Shown here: piece after piece, positions 37,208 through 46,947 of the stretch
Layout of the letters: each line of letters opens with the position of its first letter
Position numbering within the stretch: the stretch's first letter is position 1
The notes under the pieces: model-generated
Told to the model about the DNA's origin: nothing
What the model saw: the letters and a program-made list of their open reading frames with translations, nothing else
The model's database searches: none
Made by a program: the position numbers and the translations under genes
Assembly: GCA_009701715.1 (NCBI GenBank)
Contig: WLJO01000006.1
Location: 30,521 to 94,520, forward strand
Reading direction: 5' to 3'
Origin: Actinomycetota bacterium
GTDB taxonomy: Bacteria; Actinomycetota; Acidimicrobiia; Acidimicrobiales; Ilumatobacteraceae
Length of the DNA: 64,000 nt

Positions 37208-37957
37208 TTACGCGTCGCGTCGCTCCACGAGCCACCAGCCGAGCACGACGAGCGCAAGGGTCCACGAGCCGAAGTACACGCCGGACACGATGCGGCTGAA
37301 CCCGACCCCCGGCCCCATGGAGTCCTCGCCGAAACTGGCGAGCTGTTGCCCCGAGCGGAACGGGAGCCAGCGGATGAGGTCCTCGTTGACGGCCGAGAAG
37401 ATGGCCCCGACGATGCTCTCGACGAGCAGGGGCCAGAGCAGGAACACCGGGATCGCCCCGGCGGGCTGGCGCATCACGCTGCCGAGCCCGAATCCGAACA
37501 GCGTGGTGAGTAGGCACAGGACAGCCAGACCGATGAGGGCCGCTCCGTCGGCCTCGTAGGGCACGTTCCTCGACCGCATGATGATCGACGACAGCACAAG
37601 GCACAGCATGGGCGTGACGATGCCGACCAGCAGGCCGAAGGTGCCGTACACGACGGTCTTGGCGGCGAGCACGCGGGAACGCCGGGGCTGGGCGGCGAAG
37701 GTGACCCGGATGGTGTTGTGTCGATACTCCTGACCGATCCCCAGCACACCGAGGACACCGCAGAGGTACACGGCCACCATCGAGGGGGCAATGACCGCTA
37801 CGCCGAAGGAGTTGCGCGGATCGGTCATCGAGTTGTTCGCCACGAGCGCGAGCACGGCCGAGAGCACCAGCGGCAACCCGAGGGTGATTGCTATGAGGAT
37901 GACGTTCGCCCGCACGGTGCGGAACTTGATCCACTCGGAACGGATCGCGCCGATCAC
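37208..37957 (-). CDS. ABC-2 type transporter permease
   Basis: 249-residue membrane component with six hydrophobic segments and the ABC-2 style start IRSEWIKFRTVRANVILIAI (amphipathic helix then first membrane helix). GTG start overlapping the ATPase gene stop as GTGA. A longer open frame upstream runs over the ATPase gene and has no family character. Together with the ATPase it should form an exporter for a lipid, antibiotic or peptide. Confidence 0.85.
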   Translation of the reverse strand: MIGAIRSEWIKFRTVRANVILIAITLGLPLVLSAVLALVANNSMTDPRNSFGVAVIAPSMVAVYLCGVLGVLGIGQEYRHNTIRVTFAAQPRRSRVLAAKTVVYGTFGLLVGIVTPMLCLVLSSIIMRSRNVPYEADGAALIGLAVLCLLTTLFGFGLGSVMRQPAGAIPVFLLWPLLVESIVGAIFSAVNEDLIRWLPFRSGQQLASFGEDSMGPGVGFSRIVSGVYFGSWTLALVVLGWWLVERRDA

Positions 37958-38862
37958 TTCGGTGCCCCCCGGTACTCGACGGTCTGGTTGGTGACCTCGA
38001 GGTACGCGTCCTCCAGCGAGCCGGTCTGGTCCGCCAGTTGGTGGAGCACGATGCCGTTCGATGCGGCGACCGTTCCGATGTCGGTTGCCGACGCGCCATA
38101 CACGTGCGCCGTGAGCGGGTCCTCGAACTGCAGCGTGGCACCCATCGCCTGTAGGTGCTGGCTGAGTGCCGCCATGCTCGGGCTCTTCACCCGGACCCAC
38201 GAGTGGCCGAACTGCCGGACGAACTCGTCCACCGTGGTGGACGAGATGAGGCTCCCCTTGCCGATAACGATGAGGCGATCCGCCATGAGCGCCACCTCGG
38301 AGAGCAGATGGCTGCTGACAAGAACGGTCCGCCCCTGCGACGCGAGGTGCTTGAGGAACTCGCGGATCCAGCGCACCCCTTCGGGATCGAGGCCGTTCGC
38401 CGGTTCGTCGAGCAACAGCGTGCGCGGGTCGCCGAGCATCGCGGCGGCGATGCCGAGGCGCTGCTTCATGCCGAGTGAGAAGCCGCCGGTGCGCTTTTCT
38501 GCCACCTCGGTGAGGCCCACCATTGCGAGCACCTCGGAGACCCGCCCCGGGGACAGGCCGTTCGACGCTGCCACGGCGTGCAGGTGTGCACGGGCCTTGC
38601 GGGTGGGGTGCAGGTAGGCGGCGTCGAGCAGCGCCCCGACCTCGCGCAACGGTTGCGCGTACGAGGTGTAGGGCTTGCCGTCGAAGGTTGCCACACCGGC
38701 ATTCGGTCGATCGAGGCCGAGCAGCAGGCGCATCGTGGTGCTCTTGCCCGAGCCGTTCGGCCCGAGGAACCCCGTCACCACGCCCGGCTGCACGTCGAAC
38801 GACAGGTTGTCCACCGCGACGCGGGCGCCGTACTTCTTCGTCAGTCCTCGCGCTTCGATCAC
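37954..38862 (-). CDS. ABC transporter ATP-binding protein
   Basis: 302-residue ATPase of the drug/antibiotic export group. Walker A GPNGSGKSTT (34-43), signature FSLGMKQRLGIA, Walker B TLLLDEPANGLDPEG and the H-loop VLVSSHLL are all intact; a roughly 80-residue C-terminal regulatory extension follows as in DrrA/CcmA-like proteins. Coupled to the permease by a four-base overlap; starts nine bases after the LLM oxidoreductase gene. Confidence 0.94.
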   Translation of the reverse strand: MIEARGLTKKYGARVAVDNLSFDVQPGVVTGFLGPNGSGKSTTMRLLLGLDRPNAGVATFDGKPYTSYAQPLREVGALLDAAYLHPTRKARAHLHAVAASNGLSPGRVSEVLAMVGLTEVAEKRTGGFSLGMKQRLGIAAAMLGDPRTLLLDEPANGLDPEGVRWIREFLKHLASQGRTVLVSSHLLSEVALMADRLIVIGKGSLISSTTVDEFVRQFGHSWVRVKSPSMAALSQHLQAMGATLQFEDPLTAHVYGASATDIGTVAASNGIVLHQLADQTGSLEDAYLEVTNQTVEYRGAPK

Positions 38863-38871
38863 GTGAGCACC

Positions 38872-39873
38872 CTACGCCGTGGCGAACACGTCGATCATCA
38901 GGCGTACGTCACCCTCCATCGGGTACAGGATCGGGCACGTGCACCCCGTTGCCGTGTACTCGGCCACCTTGGCCTGCACCTCGTCGGGGGTTCCGGATGC
39001 CGTGATCATCTGAACCACCTCGTCGGGAACCAGCTTCGACGCCGCTACCACCTCGTCGTGCGTTGCGGGCCACGTGAGCACCTTGCCGATCTCGTCGAGG
39101 AGATCCTGGTTGACACCACTGGCCTTCATGATGTGCGGCTGCTGGCCGAGGTACTGCGTGACAAGCAGACGCGCGCCGTCGAGGGCCTTCTTGCGGTCAC
39201 GGTCCACCGAGCACACGATGAGCTGCGGGCGGTCGATGTCGGCGAGCGTGCGGCCCGACTTTGCGGCGCCCCGCTCGAGGGCAGCGACGGCATCCACGTT
39301 GTAGGTGGGTGACACGAGGTAGTTGAGCACTGCACCATCCGCTATCTCACCGGTGAGCTCCATCATCTGCATGCCGGTGGCGCCGATGTAGATTGGGATG
39401 TTCTTCGGGCGGCGCTCCTGGTACACGTAGTCCAGTTCCACGCCGTCGAGGTGCACGTACTCGCCGTCGAAGGTGACCTCCTCGTTGTTCAGGAGTGCAC
39501 GGACCGTCGTGACCACTTCGCGCATCACCCGCAGTGGGCGGTCACGCTTGATGCCAACCTTGGCGGCGAGCGGGTCCCACCAGGCGCCGAGGCCGCAGAT
39601 GACGCGCCCGGGCGCGAGGTCGTCGAGTGTGGAGAAGGTGGACGCAAGACGCGCGGGGTTGCGGGTCCACACATCCATCACCCCCGAGCCGATCTTGATG
39701 GTGTCGGTGACGGCCCCGAACGCAGCCATCGGCACGATGGCGTCCCGGACGAGACGACTGTCCGCCTGCCAGACGGCGCTGAAGCCCTTCTTTTCTGCAT
39801 ACTTGACGATGTCCATTCCCTCACGAATGGGATGGGCGTCCTGGAGATACAGCGCTGCGGGGGTCCGAGTCAT
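38872..39873 (-). CDS. LLM class F420-dependent oxidoreductase
   Basis: 333-residue luciferase-like TIM-barrel enzyme. The start [20 protein letters not shown], the EADS-like [39 protein letters not shown] and [14 protein letters not shown] are typical of actinobacterial F420-dependent members related to Mer (methylene-H4MPT reductase). The cofactor assignment rests on family resemblance; FMN is an alternative. Divergent from hrpB with a 39-base gap that must hold both promoters. Confidence 0.85.
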   Translation of the reverse strand: MTRTPAALYLQDAHPIREGMDIVKYAEKKGFSAVWQADSRLVRDAIVPMAAFGAVTDTIKIGSGVMDVWTRNPARLASTFSTLDDLAPGRVICGLGAWWDPLAAKVGIKRDRPLRVMREVVTTVRALLNNEEVTFDGEYVHLDGVELDYVYQERRPKNIPIYIGATGMQMMELTGEIADGAVLNYLVSPTYNVDAVAALERGAAKSGRTLADIDRPQLIVCSVDRDRKKALDGARLLVTQYLGQQPHIMKASGVNQDLLDEIGKVLTWPATHDEVVAASKLVPDEVVQMITASGTPDEVQAKVAEYTATGCTCPILYPMEGDVRLMIDVFATA

Positions 39874-39912
39874 CTTTACAGTTTGTCAAAGGCGCCCCGA
39901 CAAAACAACGAC

Positions 39913-42378
39913 ATGATCCGATCCGGCCTCCCCATAGATGGCATCCTGCCCGACCTCGAGGCAGCCCTGCGCGACTCCGGTGCAGCGGTCCTCACCGCTC
40001 CCCCGGGCTCCGGCAAGACCACCATCGTGCCGCTTGCCCTCCTGGAGTCCGAGTGGCTGCTCGGCCGGATCCTCGTGCTGGAACCACGTCGTCTCGCCAC
40101 CCGAGCGGCTGCAAGGCGAATGGCGGACCTGCTCGGCGAGGACGTCGGCATGACCGTCGGCTTCACCACACGGGACGAGCGGCGCGTGTCGCCGGCAACC
40201 CGGATCGAGGTGGTCACCGAGGGCGTGCTCACCCGGAGGCTGCAGAACGACCCGTCGATCGAGGGCACTGCGCTCATCGTCTTCGACGAGGTTCACGAGC
40301 GCAACCTGCAGACCGACCTCGGTCTCGCGCTCACGCTCGACGTGCGCGGCTCGCTGCGGCCGGACCTGCGCATCCTCGCCATGTCCGCCACGGTGCAGGC
40401 CGACCGCTTCGCGGAACTGCTCGGCACACCCGGTTCACCGTGCCCTCGCCTCGATGCGTCAGGTCAGCCCTACCCCGTCGACATCCAGTACCTGCCGATG
40501 ACGAAGTCTCAGCGCCTCGAGGAGGCCGTGGCGAACGCCGTCATGCGGGCGAAGCGGACCCATGACGGTGACCTCCTCGTCTTCCTGCCGGGGGCCGGTG
40601 AGATCAATCGGGTGGCCGAGTTGCTCGGCGGCGCCCTGCGCGACGAACCGATTGATGTCCGACCGCTGTACGGCATGCTGCCGGCAGCCGAGCAGGATGC
40701 GGCCCTGTACCCGTCACCGAGCGGCCGGCGACGCGTGGTGCTCGCCACCGATATCGCCGAGAGCTCGCTCACTGTCGAGGGTGTCCGCGTCGTGATCGAT
40801 GCAGGTCTGGCCCGCGTCCCGCGCTACGACGTCCGCACCGGCATGACGAGGCTGCGAACCGTCGCCGCGAGCCGCTCCTCGGCGGACCAGCGATCCGGTC
40901 GTGCCGGGCGCCAGTGGCCGGGTGTGGCGTACCGGCTGTGGTCCAAGCTTGAGCAGGGAACCCGTCGCGCCTACCTCGAGCCGGAGATCACCCAGGTGGA
41001 CCTCTGCGGGCTGGCTCTGGAACTCGCTGCCTGGGGAACCGCCGACCCGTCGGGGCTGCAGTGGCTGGACACCCCACCGCTCCGCGCCTACAACGAGGGG
41101 CGATCGCTGCTCACGATGCTCGGCGCGCTGGACACGGGCGGTCGCCTCACGGATCTCGGTCGCCGCATCAACTCGCTCCCGCTGCACCCGCGTCTCGCCC
41201 GCATGGTGATCGAGGCCGGCACACCCACTGCTGCTGCGATCGGTGCGCTGCTCGAGGACCGGGATGTGCTGCGCGGGCGCCCCGACGAGGTGCCCACCGA
41301 TCTCGGTCTGCGCCTCGAACTGCTCGACAATCCGTCGCGCCGCCACCCGGCCGCAGACGGGCGTGCGCTCGGCGGGGCACGCCAGCGCTGGCGCGACATT
41401 GCCCGCCGTGCCGGGATCTCACTCGAGCGCGGCATCGACGCGTCCGAGGCCGGCCGGGACCTTGCGCTCGCGTACCCGGACCGTCTCGCAGTGCGCCGCG
41501 GCACAGCGGGAAACTTTCAGTTGCGCTCGGGCACTGCCGCAACCGTGCCCAAGGGTGACCACCTCGCCGAGGAACGTTTCTGCATCGTCGCGGACCTCGA
41601 TGGCGATCGGCAACGCGCCAGGGTGCGGATCGCCGCCGCGCTGTCCGTCGAGGACGTCATCGAGCGCTTTGCCCACGACATCGAGCACCGCGAGTCCCTC
41701 GCTTGGGACCGCGGTCGCAACGAGCTCGTTCTCCGCGAGGAGGAGCGCCTCGGGGGCCTCGTGCTCGCGGAGCGCAGCAGTCGACCGAACGCCGGGCCCG
41801 ACACCGTCGCTGCCCTGGTGGAGCGCGTGCGGCAGGACCGCCTGCAGACCCTCAACTGGACGGATGCGACACAGGCCCTGCGGGCACGCGTCACTTTCCT
41901 GCACCGCACCCGTGGCGAACCGTGGCCCGACTGGACCGACGCTGTGTTGCTCAGCACGCTGGAGGACTGGCTCGCGCCTGCCCTACACGGGATCACGAGT
42001 TGGGCAGGGGTGCGTTCGCTCAACCTCACTACCGTGCTGCGCGCCACGCTGGACCCGAGCGTCGGGTACCGCCTCGACGAACTTGCACCCCCAGTCATCA
42101 CACTCGCCAGCGGCCGCTCCGTCACCGTCAACTACACCGACGACGGACCGATGATCTCGGCGCGGCCGCAGAATCTCTATGGCACCAAGGTTCATCCCAC
42201 GGTGGCGGGCCAGCCCGTGATCGTCGAACTGCTGTCGCCGGCCGATCGCCCGATCCAGATCACGCGTGACCTGCCCGGCTTCTGGTCCGGCTCGTGGAGC
42301 GAAGTGCGCAAGGACATGGCCGGCAGGTATCCGAAGCATCCGTGGCCCCTCGATCCGGCCAGCGCGGAGCCGAGGTAG
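39913..42378 (+). CDS. hrpB: ATP-dependent helicase HrpB
   Basis: 821-residue DEAH/RHA-type helicase of normal length. Motif I TAPPGSGKTTIVPL, Ia EPRRLATRAAARRMA, II DEVHERNL (DEVH), III MSATV, and VI SADQRSGRAGRQWPGVAYRL are intact, followed by the HA2/helicase-associated region and the HrpB-specific C terminus. The reading frame is open well upstream, but MIRSGLPIDGILPDL is the family start. Role in RNA remodelling in bacteria is still poorly defined. The glycosyltransferase gene follows after four bases. Confidence 0.93.
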   Translation: MIRSGLPIDGILPDLEAALRDSGAAVLTAPPGSGKTTIVPLALLESEWLLGRILVLEPRRLATRAAARRMADLLGEDVGMTVGFTTRDERRVSPATRIEVVTEGVLTRRLQNDPSIEGTALIVFDEVHERNLQTDLGLALTLDVRGSLRPDLRILAMSATVQADRFAELLGTPGSPCPRLDASGQPYPVDIQYLPMTKSQRLEEAVANAVMRAKRTHDGDLLVFLPGAGEINRVAELLGGALRDEPIDVRPLYGMLPAAEQDAALYPSPSGRRRVVLATDIAESSLTVEGVRVVIDAGLARVPRYDVRTGMTRLRTVAASRSSADQRSGRAGRQWPGVAYRLWSKLEQGTRRAYLEPEITQVDLCGLALELAAWGTADPSGLQWLDTPPLRAYNEGRSLLTMLGALDTGGRLTDLGRRINSLPLHPRLARMVIEAGTPTAAAIGALLEDRDVLRGRPDEVPTDLGLRLELLDNPSRRHPAADGRALGGARQRWRDIARRAGISLERGIDASEAGRDLALAYPDRLAVRRGTAGNFQLRSGTAATVPKGDHLAEERFCIVADLDGDRQRARVRIAAALSVEDVIERFAHDIEHRESLAWDRGRNELVLREEERLGGLVLAERSSRPNAGPDTVAALVERVRQDRLQTLNWTDATQALRARVTFLHRTRGEPWPDWTDAVLLSTLEDWLAPALHGITSWAGVRSLNLTTVLRATLDPSVGYRLDELAPPVITLASGRSVTVNYTDDGPMISARPQNLYGTKVHPTVAGQPVIVELLSPADRPIQITRDLPGFWSGSWSEVRKDMAGRYPKHPWPLDPASAEPR

Positions 42379-42382
42379 CACC

Positions 42383-43234
42383 ATGGACATCAGCGTGATC
42401 ATTCCGGTTCTCAACGGGGCCACCACGATCGGCGAACAGTTGGAAGCGCTCTCCGCGCAGCGTTTCGGCGGCGAATTCGAGGTGATCGTGGTCGACAACG
42501 GGAGCACCGACGCGACGACCACCGTGGTGCGGGCGCATGCCGCGCAGGACCCGCGCACTCGCCTCGTGGACGGCTCCCATCTGCCGCGCAGCGGTGGCGC
42601 GGCCCGTAACACCGGCGCGGAGCAGGCCAGTGCACCTCTGCTTGCGTTCTGCGACGCCGACGATGTCGTGCAGCCGGGTTGGCTCACCGCGATCCACGGT
42701 GCCCTCGAGCACGAGTCAGTTGTGACGACAGCGCTCGAGTACTGGTCCCTCAACCCACACCTTCTGCACCTCACGCACCCCCAGTTCCTCGGCGAACACC
42801 TGGTGTGCGGCGTTCCTGGTATCCCCGGCGGCGCGTTCGGGATCCGACGGGACGTGTATGTCACCGTCGGGGGCTTCGACCCAAACTTCAGCGCGGCAGA
42901 GGACTCCGAACTCGGCGTCCGACTGGCCGTCAATGGCTACCGAATCGTGCACCTTCCCCATGCGCTGGTGTCCGTCCGGCTCAGGTCCACACCGGTCGCC
43001 GCATTTCGTCGGGGGCGCCTCCTGCGGGGTTCCGTCACCCGTATCCGCGAACGTCACGGGCTTCCCCAGCCCGGGCCGTTGCTCGTCACCAAGCGCGCTT
43101 TGTGGTGCTTGCGTTACCTGCTCGTCACCGCACCGTGCTGCATCAGTTCGCGAGGACGCTGCACCTGGATGAATCGGGCTGGCGAGGCACGGGCTGATCT
43201 GGACGAGATCGTGCGGCGTCTCCGCTCACGCTGA
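42383..43234 (+). CDS. Family 2 glycosyltransferase
   Basis: 283-residue inverting GT-A enzyme: nucleotide-sugar start DISVIIPVLNGATTIGEQLE, VIVVDNGSTDAT, metal-binding LAFCDADDVVQPGW (DxD) and the late acidic GGFDPNFSAAEDSELGVRL that supplies the catalytic base. No clear membrane segment, though the segment after residue 225 is hydrophobic. Probably adds sugar to a surface lipid or polysaccharide. GAGG lies nine bases before the ATG, within the hrpB stop region, so the two genes are cotranscribed. Confidence 0.88.
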   Translation: MDISVIIPVLNGATTIGEQLEALSAQRFGGEFEVIVVDNGSTDATTTVVRAHAAQDPRTRLVDGSHLPRSGGAARNTGAEQASAPLLAFCDADDVVQPGWLTAIHGALEHESVVTTALEYWSLNPHLLHLTHPQFLGEHLVCGVPGIPGGAFGIRRDVYVTVGGFDPNFSAAEDSELGVRLAVNGYRIVHLPHALVSVRLRSTPVAAFRRGRLLRGSVTRIRERHGLPQPGPLLVTKRALWCLRYLLVTAPCCISSRGRCTWMNRAGEARADLDEIVRRLRSR

Positions 43235-43264
43235 TGGGCGGCGAGCACCCACTGCGCGCCTTTC

Positions 43265-44293
43265 CTAGAGAAGGCGGAAGAGGCGGACTGCCTGCTCTGC
43301 GGCCTTCGCGCGGACCTCGTCGATGTCCACGCGTGTCGGCCTTCCTTCGCGCAGCAGCACCTCACCATCAGCACCCACGACGTCGAGCACGCGCATCCCC
43401 GGTGTGAACGCCACGTGCCACGCCGAGTCCGCGTGGTTGTAGTTCCAGTTGACACGGTCGCCCCGCGCCTCGGGCACGAGCGCGTAGCCGTTCTCGAGCC
43501 ACGACCACGCGGTGTCCGGCGAGGCGAGCACGTCGTCTGCACGGTGGGCCACGTACGCGAGGCGCATCTCCTCGAGCATGTCTGCGCCGATGCCATCGGT
43601 GCCGAGCACCACGCGCTGGCCCGGGAACCGCCGTGCCGGTGCTGCGTACCCCACGGCGTTGTTCATGTTGCTGCGCGGGTTGTGGGCAATGGTTCCGCGC
43701 AGTTCACGGTCAAGGTTCACGCAGTGCACGATGAGCCAGTTGTCGGCGGCAAGCGACTCGAGCCGCGCTCCGGCGCTCACGTCGACCGGGCCCTCGGCGA
43801 CGTGGATGTGCACGCCAACACCGAGATCCTGTGCCAGACCGGCGGCGGCGCGCAGTGTGCTGTCGGTGCAGGTGAACGCCGCGTGCACGCCGACCATTCC
43901 ACGGCCGCCAGCACGCACGAAACGTTCGTTCTCCGCGAGCCCGCGACGAGCGCCGTCCGCACCGTGGCGATCGGTGACGCCGTACGCGCACACTGCCTTC
44001 ACGCCCACCTCGGCACACGCATCGGCGATGACTGAGAGCGACCCCTCAATGGCGTTCGGCGACTCGTGATGGTCCACGATGGCCGTGGTTCCGCACATGA
44101 GCGCCTCTGCCGCACCGAGCAGTGCAGACCAGCGGAGCATCTCGAGGTCCAGTGCCGTGTCGAGACGCCACCAGACCTGGTCGAGTATCTCCTGGAAGTT
44201 TGTGGGCTGCTTCGGCGGGGCCGGCATGCCGCGGGCGAGCGCCGAGTAGAGATGATGGTGACTGCAGACCAGACCCGGTGTGACGGCACTCAT
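43265..44293 (-). CDS. SsnA-like amidohydrolase, short N terminus
   Basis: 342 residues of the cytosine deaminase/SsnA amidohydrolase group. The first metal site is VTPGLVCSHHHLYSALARGM right at the start, then NFQEILDQVWWRLDTALD, SALLGAAEALMCGTTAIVDHH, HIHVAEG, and LGTDGIGADMLEE with the metal Asp. SsnA-like proteins are near 440 residues; the N-terminal beta-sandwich strand region (about 55 residues) is missing because the frame starts only eight bases after the xdh stop. Last gene of the nitrilase-xdh-ssnA run. SsnA occurs in operons for selenium-dependent molybdenum hydroxylases; role in purine or hydantoin breakdown inferred. Confidence 0.82.
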   Translation of the reverse strand: MSAVTPGLVCSHHHLYSALARGMPAPPKQPTNFQEILDQVWWRLDTALDLEMLRWSALLGAAEALMCGTTAIVDHHESPNAIEGSLSVIADACAEVGVKAVCAYGVTDRHGADGARRGLAENERFVRAGGRGMVGVHAAFTCTDSTLRAAAGLAQDLGVGVHIHVAEGPVDVSAGARLESLAADNWLIVHCVNLDRELRGTIAHNPRSNMNNAVGYAAPARRFPGQRVVLGTDGIGADMLEEMRLAYVAHRADDVLASPDTAWSWLENGYALVPEARGDRVNWNYNHADSAWHVAFTPGMRVLDVVGADGEVLLREGRPTRVDIDEVRAKAAEQAVRLFRLL

Positions 44294-44300
44294 CGACTGC

Positions 44301-46886
44301 TCAGTCGTCCGACCCGCTGCGCGGACGCATCGGCAGTACCGTGCGCCACTCGCCGTCGAGTTGGTACAACGCCGCCGCCACTGCACCGGCAGTCGGCACG
44401 AGGCCAATCTCGCCGACACCCTTGATGCCGTATGGGGCATTGGGTTGCGGGGACTCGACGAGGATCACCTCGACGTCGGGCATGTCCTTGGGACGGATGA
44501 TGCCGAGGTCCCGCAGCTTGGCCGCCGTCGGGAACCCGGTCTCGGGGTCGTGCGGGAACTGCTCAGTGAGCGCGTAGCCGAGGCCCATGTGCACACTGCC
44601 CTCGATCTGACCCTCGCACAGCACTGGGTTGACGGCCCGACCAACGTCGTGCACCGCGACCACACGCTCGATGTCTCCGGTGTCCCGGTCCATCACCACC
44701 ATCTGTGCCGCATAGCCGAACGTCGAGTGGATGGTGGGGTTCTCCACCGTGCCGAGCTTCTGCGTCCAGTCCACGACGTACTCACCGAGGTAGTCAATAT
44801 CGGGTTGGCATCCGTCGGCCCGTGCGGCCTCGCACGCGCTCTTCACCGCACCCGCTCCCATGAGCGTGCCGCGTGATCCGGTGGTCTGCCCGATGCCAAG
44901 TTCCCGCGTGGTGTCGATGTACACGCGCACGCGAGACGGATCAATGCCGAGTTCCTCCACCGCAACCTGCATCGCGACGGTGTTGATGCCCTGCCCCATC
45001 TCCGTCCAGCCGTGGCGCACCTCCACCGTGCCGTCGTGCGAGTTGAAGCGCACCGCGGCACCGGTCCACTCCTTGAACCCGTTGCCGAGCCCAGAGTTCT
45101 TCAGGCCGAGACCGAGACCGACGGCCTTGCCGGCAGCAACCGCTGCGTCGTACGCGGGCCGGATGGTGTCGAGGCATTCCTCCGCGCCGAGGCAGCCGGC
45201 GTCCATCCGCTGGCCGGGGCCCCAGATCTCGCCGGGACGGATGACGTTGCGCTTGCGCATCTCCCACCCGCTGATGCCAACCTTTGCGGCAAGGCGGTCC
45301 ATGACCCCCTCCATCGCGAACTGCGCCTGGTTCGCGCCGAAGCCCCGGAACGCGCCGCACACCGGGTTGTTGGTCCGTGCCGCAATCGCGCTCACATTGA
45401 TGGCCGCAAGCCGGTACGGACCACTCGCATGCCCGGCCATCCGCTCGAGCACCTTCATGCCGACGCTCGCGTATGCGCCCGAATCACCGATGGCCCGCAC
45501 CCTCAGCGCCGTGAGCACCCCATCGGCGTCGCAGGCAGCCTCGTAGTCCATCCGGATCGGGTGGCGCTTCGCGTGGATGCGGAACGACTCGTCGCGTGAC
45601 AGCGTGCACTTCACCGGCCGCTGCAGGAGCCATGCAGCGAGCGCTGTCTGCGCCTGGTTCGACATGTCCTCCTTGCCACCGAACGCGCCACCGTTCGTGA
45701 CGAGTTCCACGGTGACGCTCTCCCGCGGCAGGCCGAGCACGGATGCGATGTCGTTGCGGTCGTCCCAGATCCCCTGGCCCCCGGAATACACGTGCAGGGA
45801 ACCGTTCGCGGTATCGGGAACGGCGAGCGTGGACTCGGGCTCGAGGAACGCATGCTCGATCCGCTGCGTGTGGAAGGTCTCGCGCACGAGGTGGGAAGCG
45901 GACGCGAATGCTGCATCCACATCACCCCGCCGGTACTCGCTGACACTCAGCACGTTCGAGTCCGTGCCCCACACCGCAATGTCCTTCGCGAGCGTGGAGG
46001 CGACAGCGGCATCGGGGTCGGTGATGGGCGGGTGCACGAGGTACTCCACGCTTACGAGGTTGGCTGCAGCACGTGCCTGCTCGCGTGTTTCCGCCACAAC
46101 GATGGCGAGCACGTCGCCGGCATAGCTCGTGCGACCACCCTCGGGTATGAGGATCGGCCAGTCCTTGTAGATAATGCCGACGCGCAGTTCGCCCGGGATG
46201 TCAGCGGCGGTGTAGACGGCGTGGACGCCGGGAGCGGCCTGTGCCGCGACCGTGTCGATGCGCAGGACGTCCGCACGGCTGTGGGCCGTGAGGTGCAGCG
46301 CTGCGTGCAACATGCCGTCCACGCGGAGGTCGTCGACGTAGCCGCGATCCCCGAGTGTGAGCTCCTTGGCCTCGTAGCGAACCCCGCTCGACCCAATTCC
46401 GCCGGGGACCTCCGGTGCGCAGACCGTTCCCTTGGCCACGCACTCGATGGCGTCGAGCACCTTCACGTATCCGGTGCAGCGACACAGGTGTGCGCCGAGG
46501 TGCCGTGCCATGTCCGAGCGATCGAGGTCGGCGCCCTTCTTGTCCACCTGGGCCTTCGCGCGCATCACGATCCCCGGGATGCAGAAGCCGCACTGCAGGC
46601 CGCCGCACGCCGCGAACGCGTTGGCGTATGTCTCCCGCTCGGACTCGTCGACACCCTCGAGCGTGAGCACCGACTTGCCAACAACCTTGGCGAGCGGCTG
46701 CTGGCAGGCGACGACTGCCTTGCCGTCAACATGGACGGTGCAGCAACCGCACTGGCCGGTCGGCGAGCAGCCATCCTTCGGGGAGGTGATGTTCAACTCG
46801 TCCCGGAGGGCCGACAGCAGGTGTGGATGGTCGCCGCGCACCTGTACGGGTACACCATTGACGACAAAACCGATCGACTCGACCAC
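44301..46886 (-). CDS. Xanthine dehydrogenase-type molybdenum hydroxylase, fused 2Fe-2S and Mo subunits
   Basis: 861 residues. Residues 1-160 are the iron-sulfur part with eight cysteines (CSPTGQCGCCTV plus CQQP, and CGFCIPG with CRCTGY). The rest is the molybdopterin subunit: GGQGIWDDRNDIASVLGL, GAFGGKEDM, AFRGFGANQAQFAMEG, EMGQGINTVAMQ and the catalytic Glu in GIKGVGEIGLVP. The fusion, its length and the SsnA neighbour fit the family annotated as selenium-dependent xanthine dehydrogenase, in which Se is a labile ligand and no selenocysteine is encoded. No FAD subunit gene is in the window. GTG start. Probable substrates: xanthine or other purines. Confidence 0.88.
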   Translation of the reverse strand: MVESIGFVVNGVPVQVRGDHPHLLSALRDELNITSPKDGCSPTGQCGCCTVHVDGKAVVACQQPLAKVVGKSVLTLEGVDESERETYANAFAACGGLQCGFCIPGIVMRAKAQVDKKGADLDRSDMARHLGAHLCRCTGYVKVLDAIECVAKGTVCAPEVPGGIGSSGVRYEAKELTLGDRGYVDDLRVDGMLHAALHLTAHSRADVLRIDTVAAQAAPGVHAVYTAADIPGELRVGIIYKDWPILIPEGGRTSYAGDVLAIVVAETREQARAAANLVSVEYLVHPPITDPDAAVASTLAKDIAVWGTDSNVLSVSEYRRGDVDAAFASASHLVRETFHTQRIEHAFLEPESTLAVPDTANGSLHVYSGGQGIWDDRNDIASVLGLPRESVTVELVTNGGAFGGKEDMSNQAQTALAAWLLQRPVKCTLSRDESFRIHAKRHPIRMDYEAACDADGVLTALRVRAIGDSGAYASVGMKVLERMAGHASGPYRLAAINVSAIAARTNNPVCGAFRGFGANQAQFAMEGVMDRLAAKVGISGWEMRKRNVIRPGEIWGPGQRMDAGCLGAEECLDTIRPAYDAAVAAGKAVGLGLGLKNSGLGNGFKEWTGAAVRFNSHDGTVEVRHGWTEMGQGINTVAMQVAVEELGIDPSRVRVYIDTTRELGIGQTTGSRGTLMGAGAVKSACEAARADGCQPDIDYLGEYVVDWTQKLGTVENPTIHSTFGYAAQMVVMDRDTGDIERVVAVHDVGRAVNPVLCEGQIEGSVHMGLGYALTEQFPHDPETGFPTAAKLRDLGIIRPKDMPDVEVILVESPQPNAPYGIKGVGEIGLVPTAGAVAAALYQLDGEWRTVLPMRPRSGSDD

Positions 46887-46947
46887 GTAGACATTCTGTC
46901 AAAGCACAGGGCAATACCCGTCATCCCGCGCCCCGGGCGACGAGGGA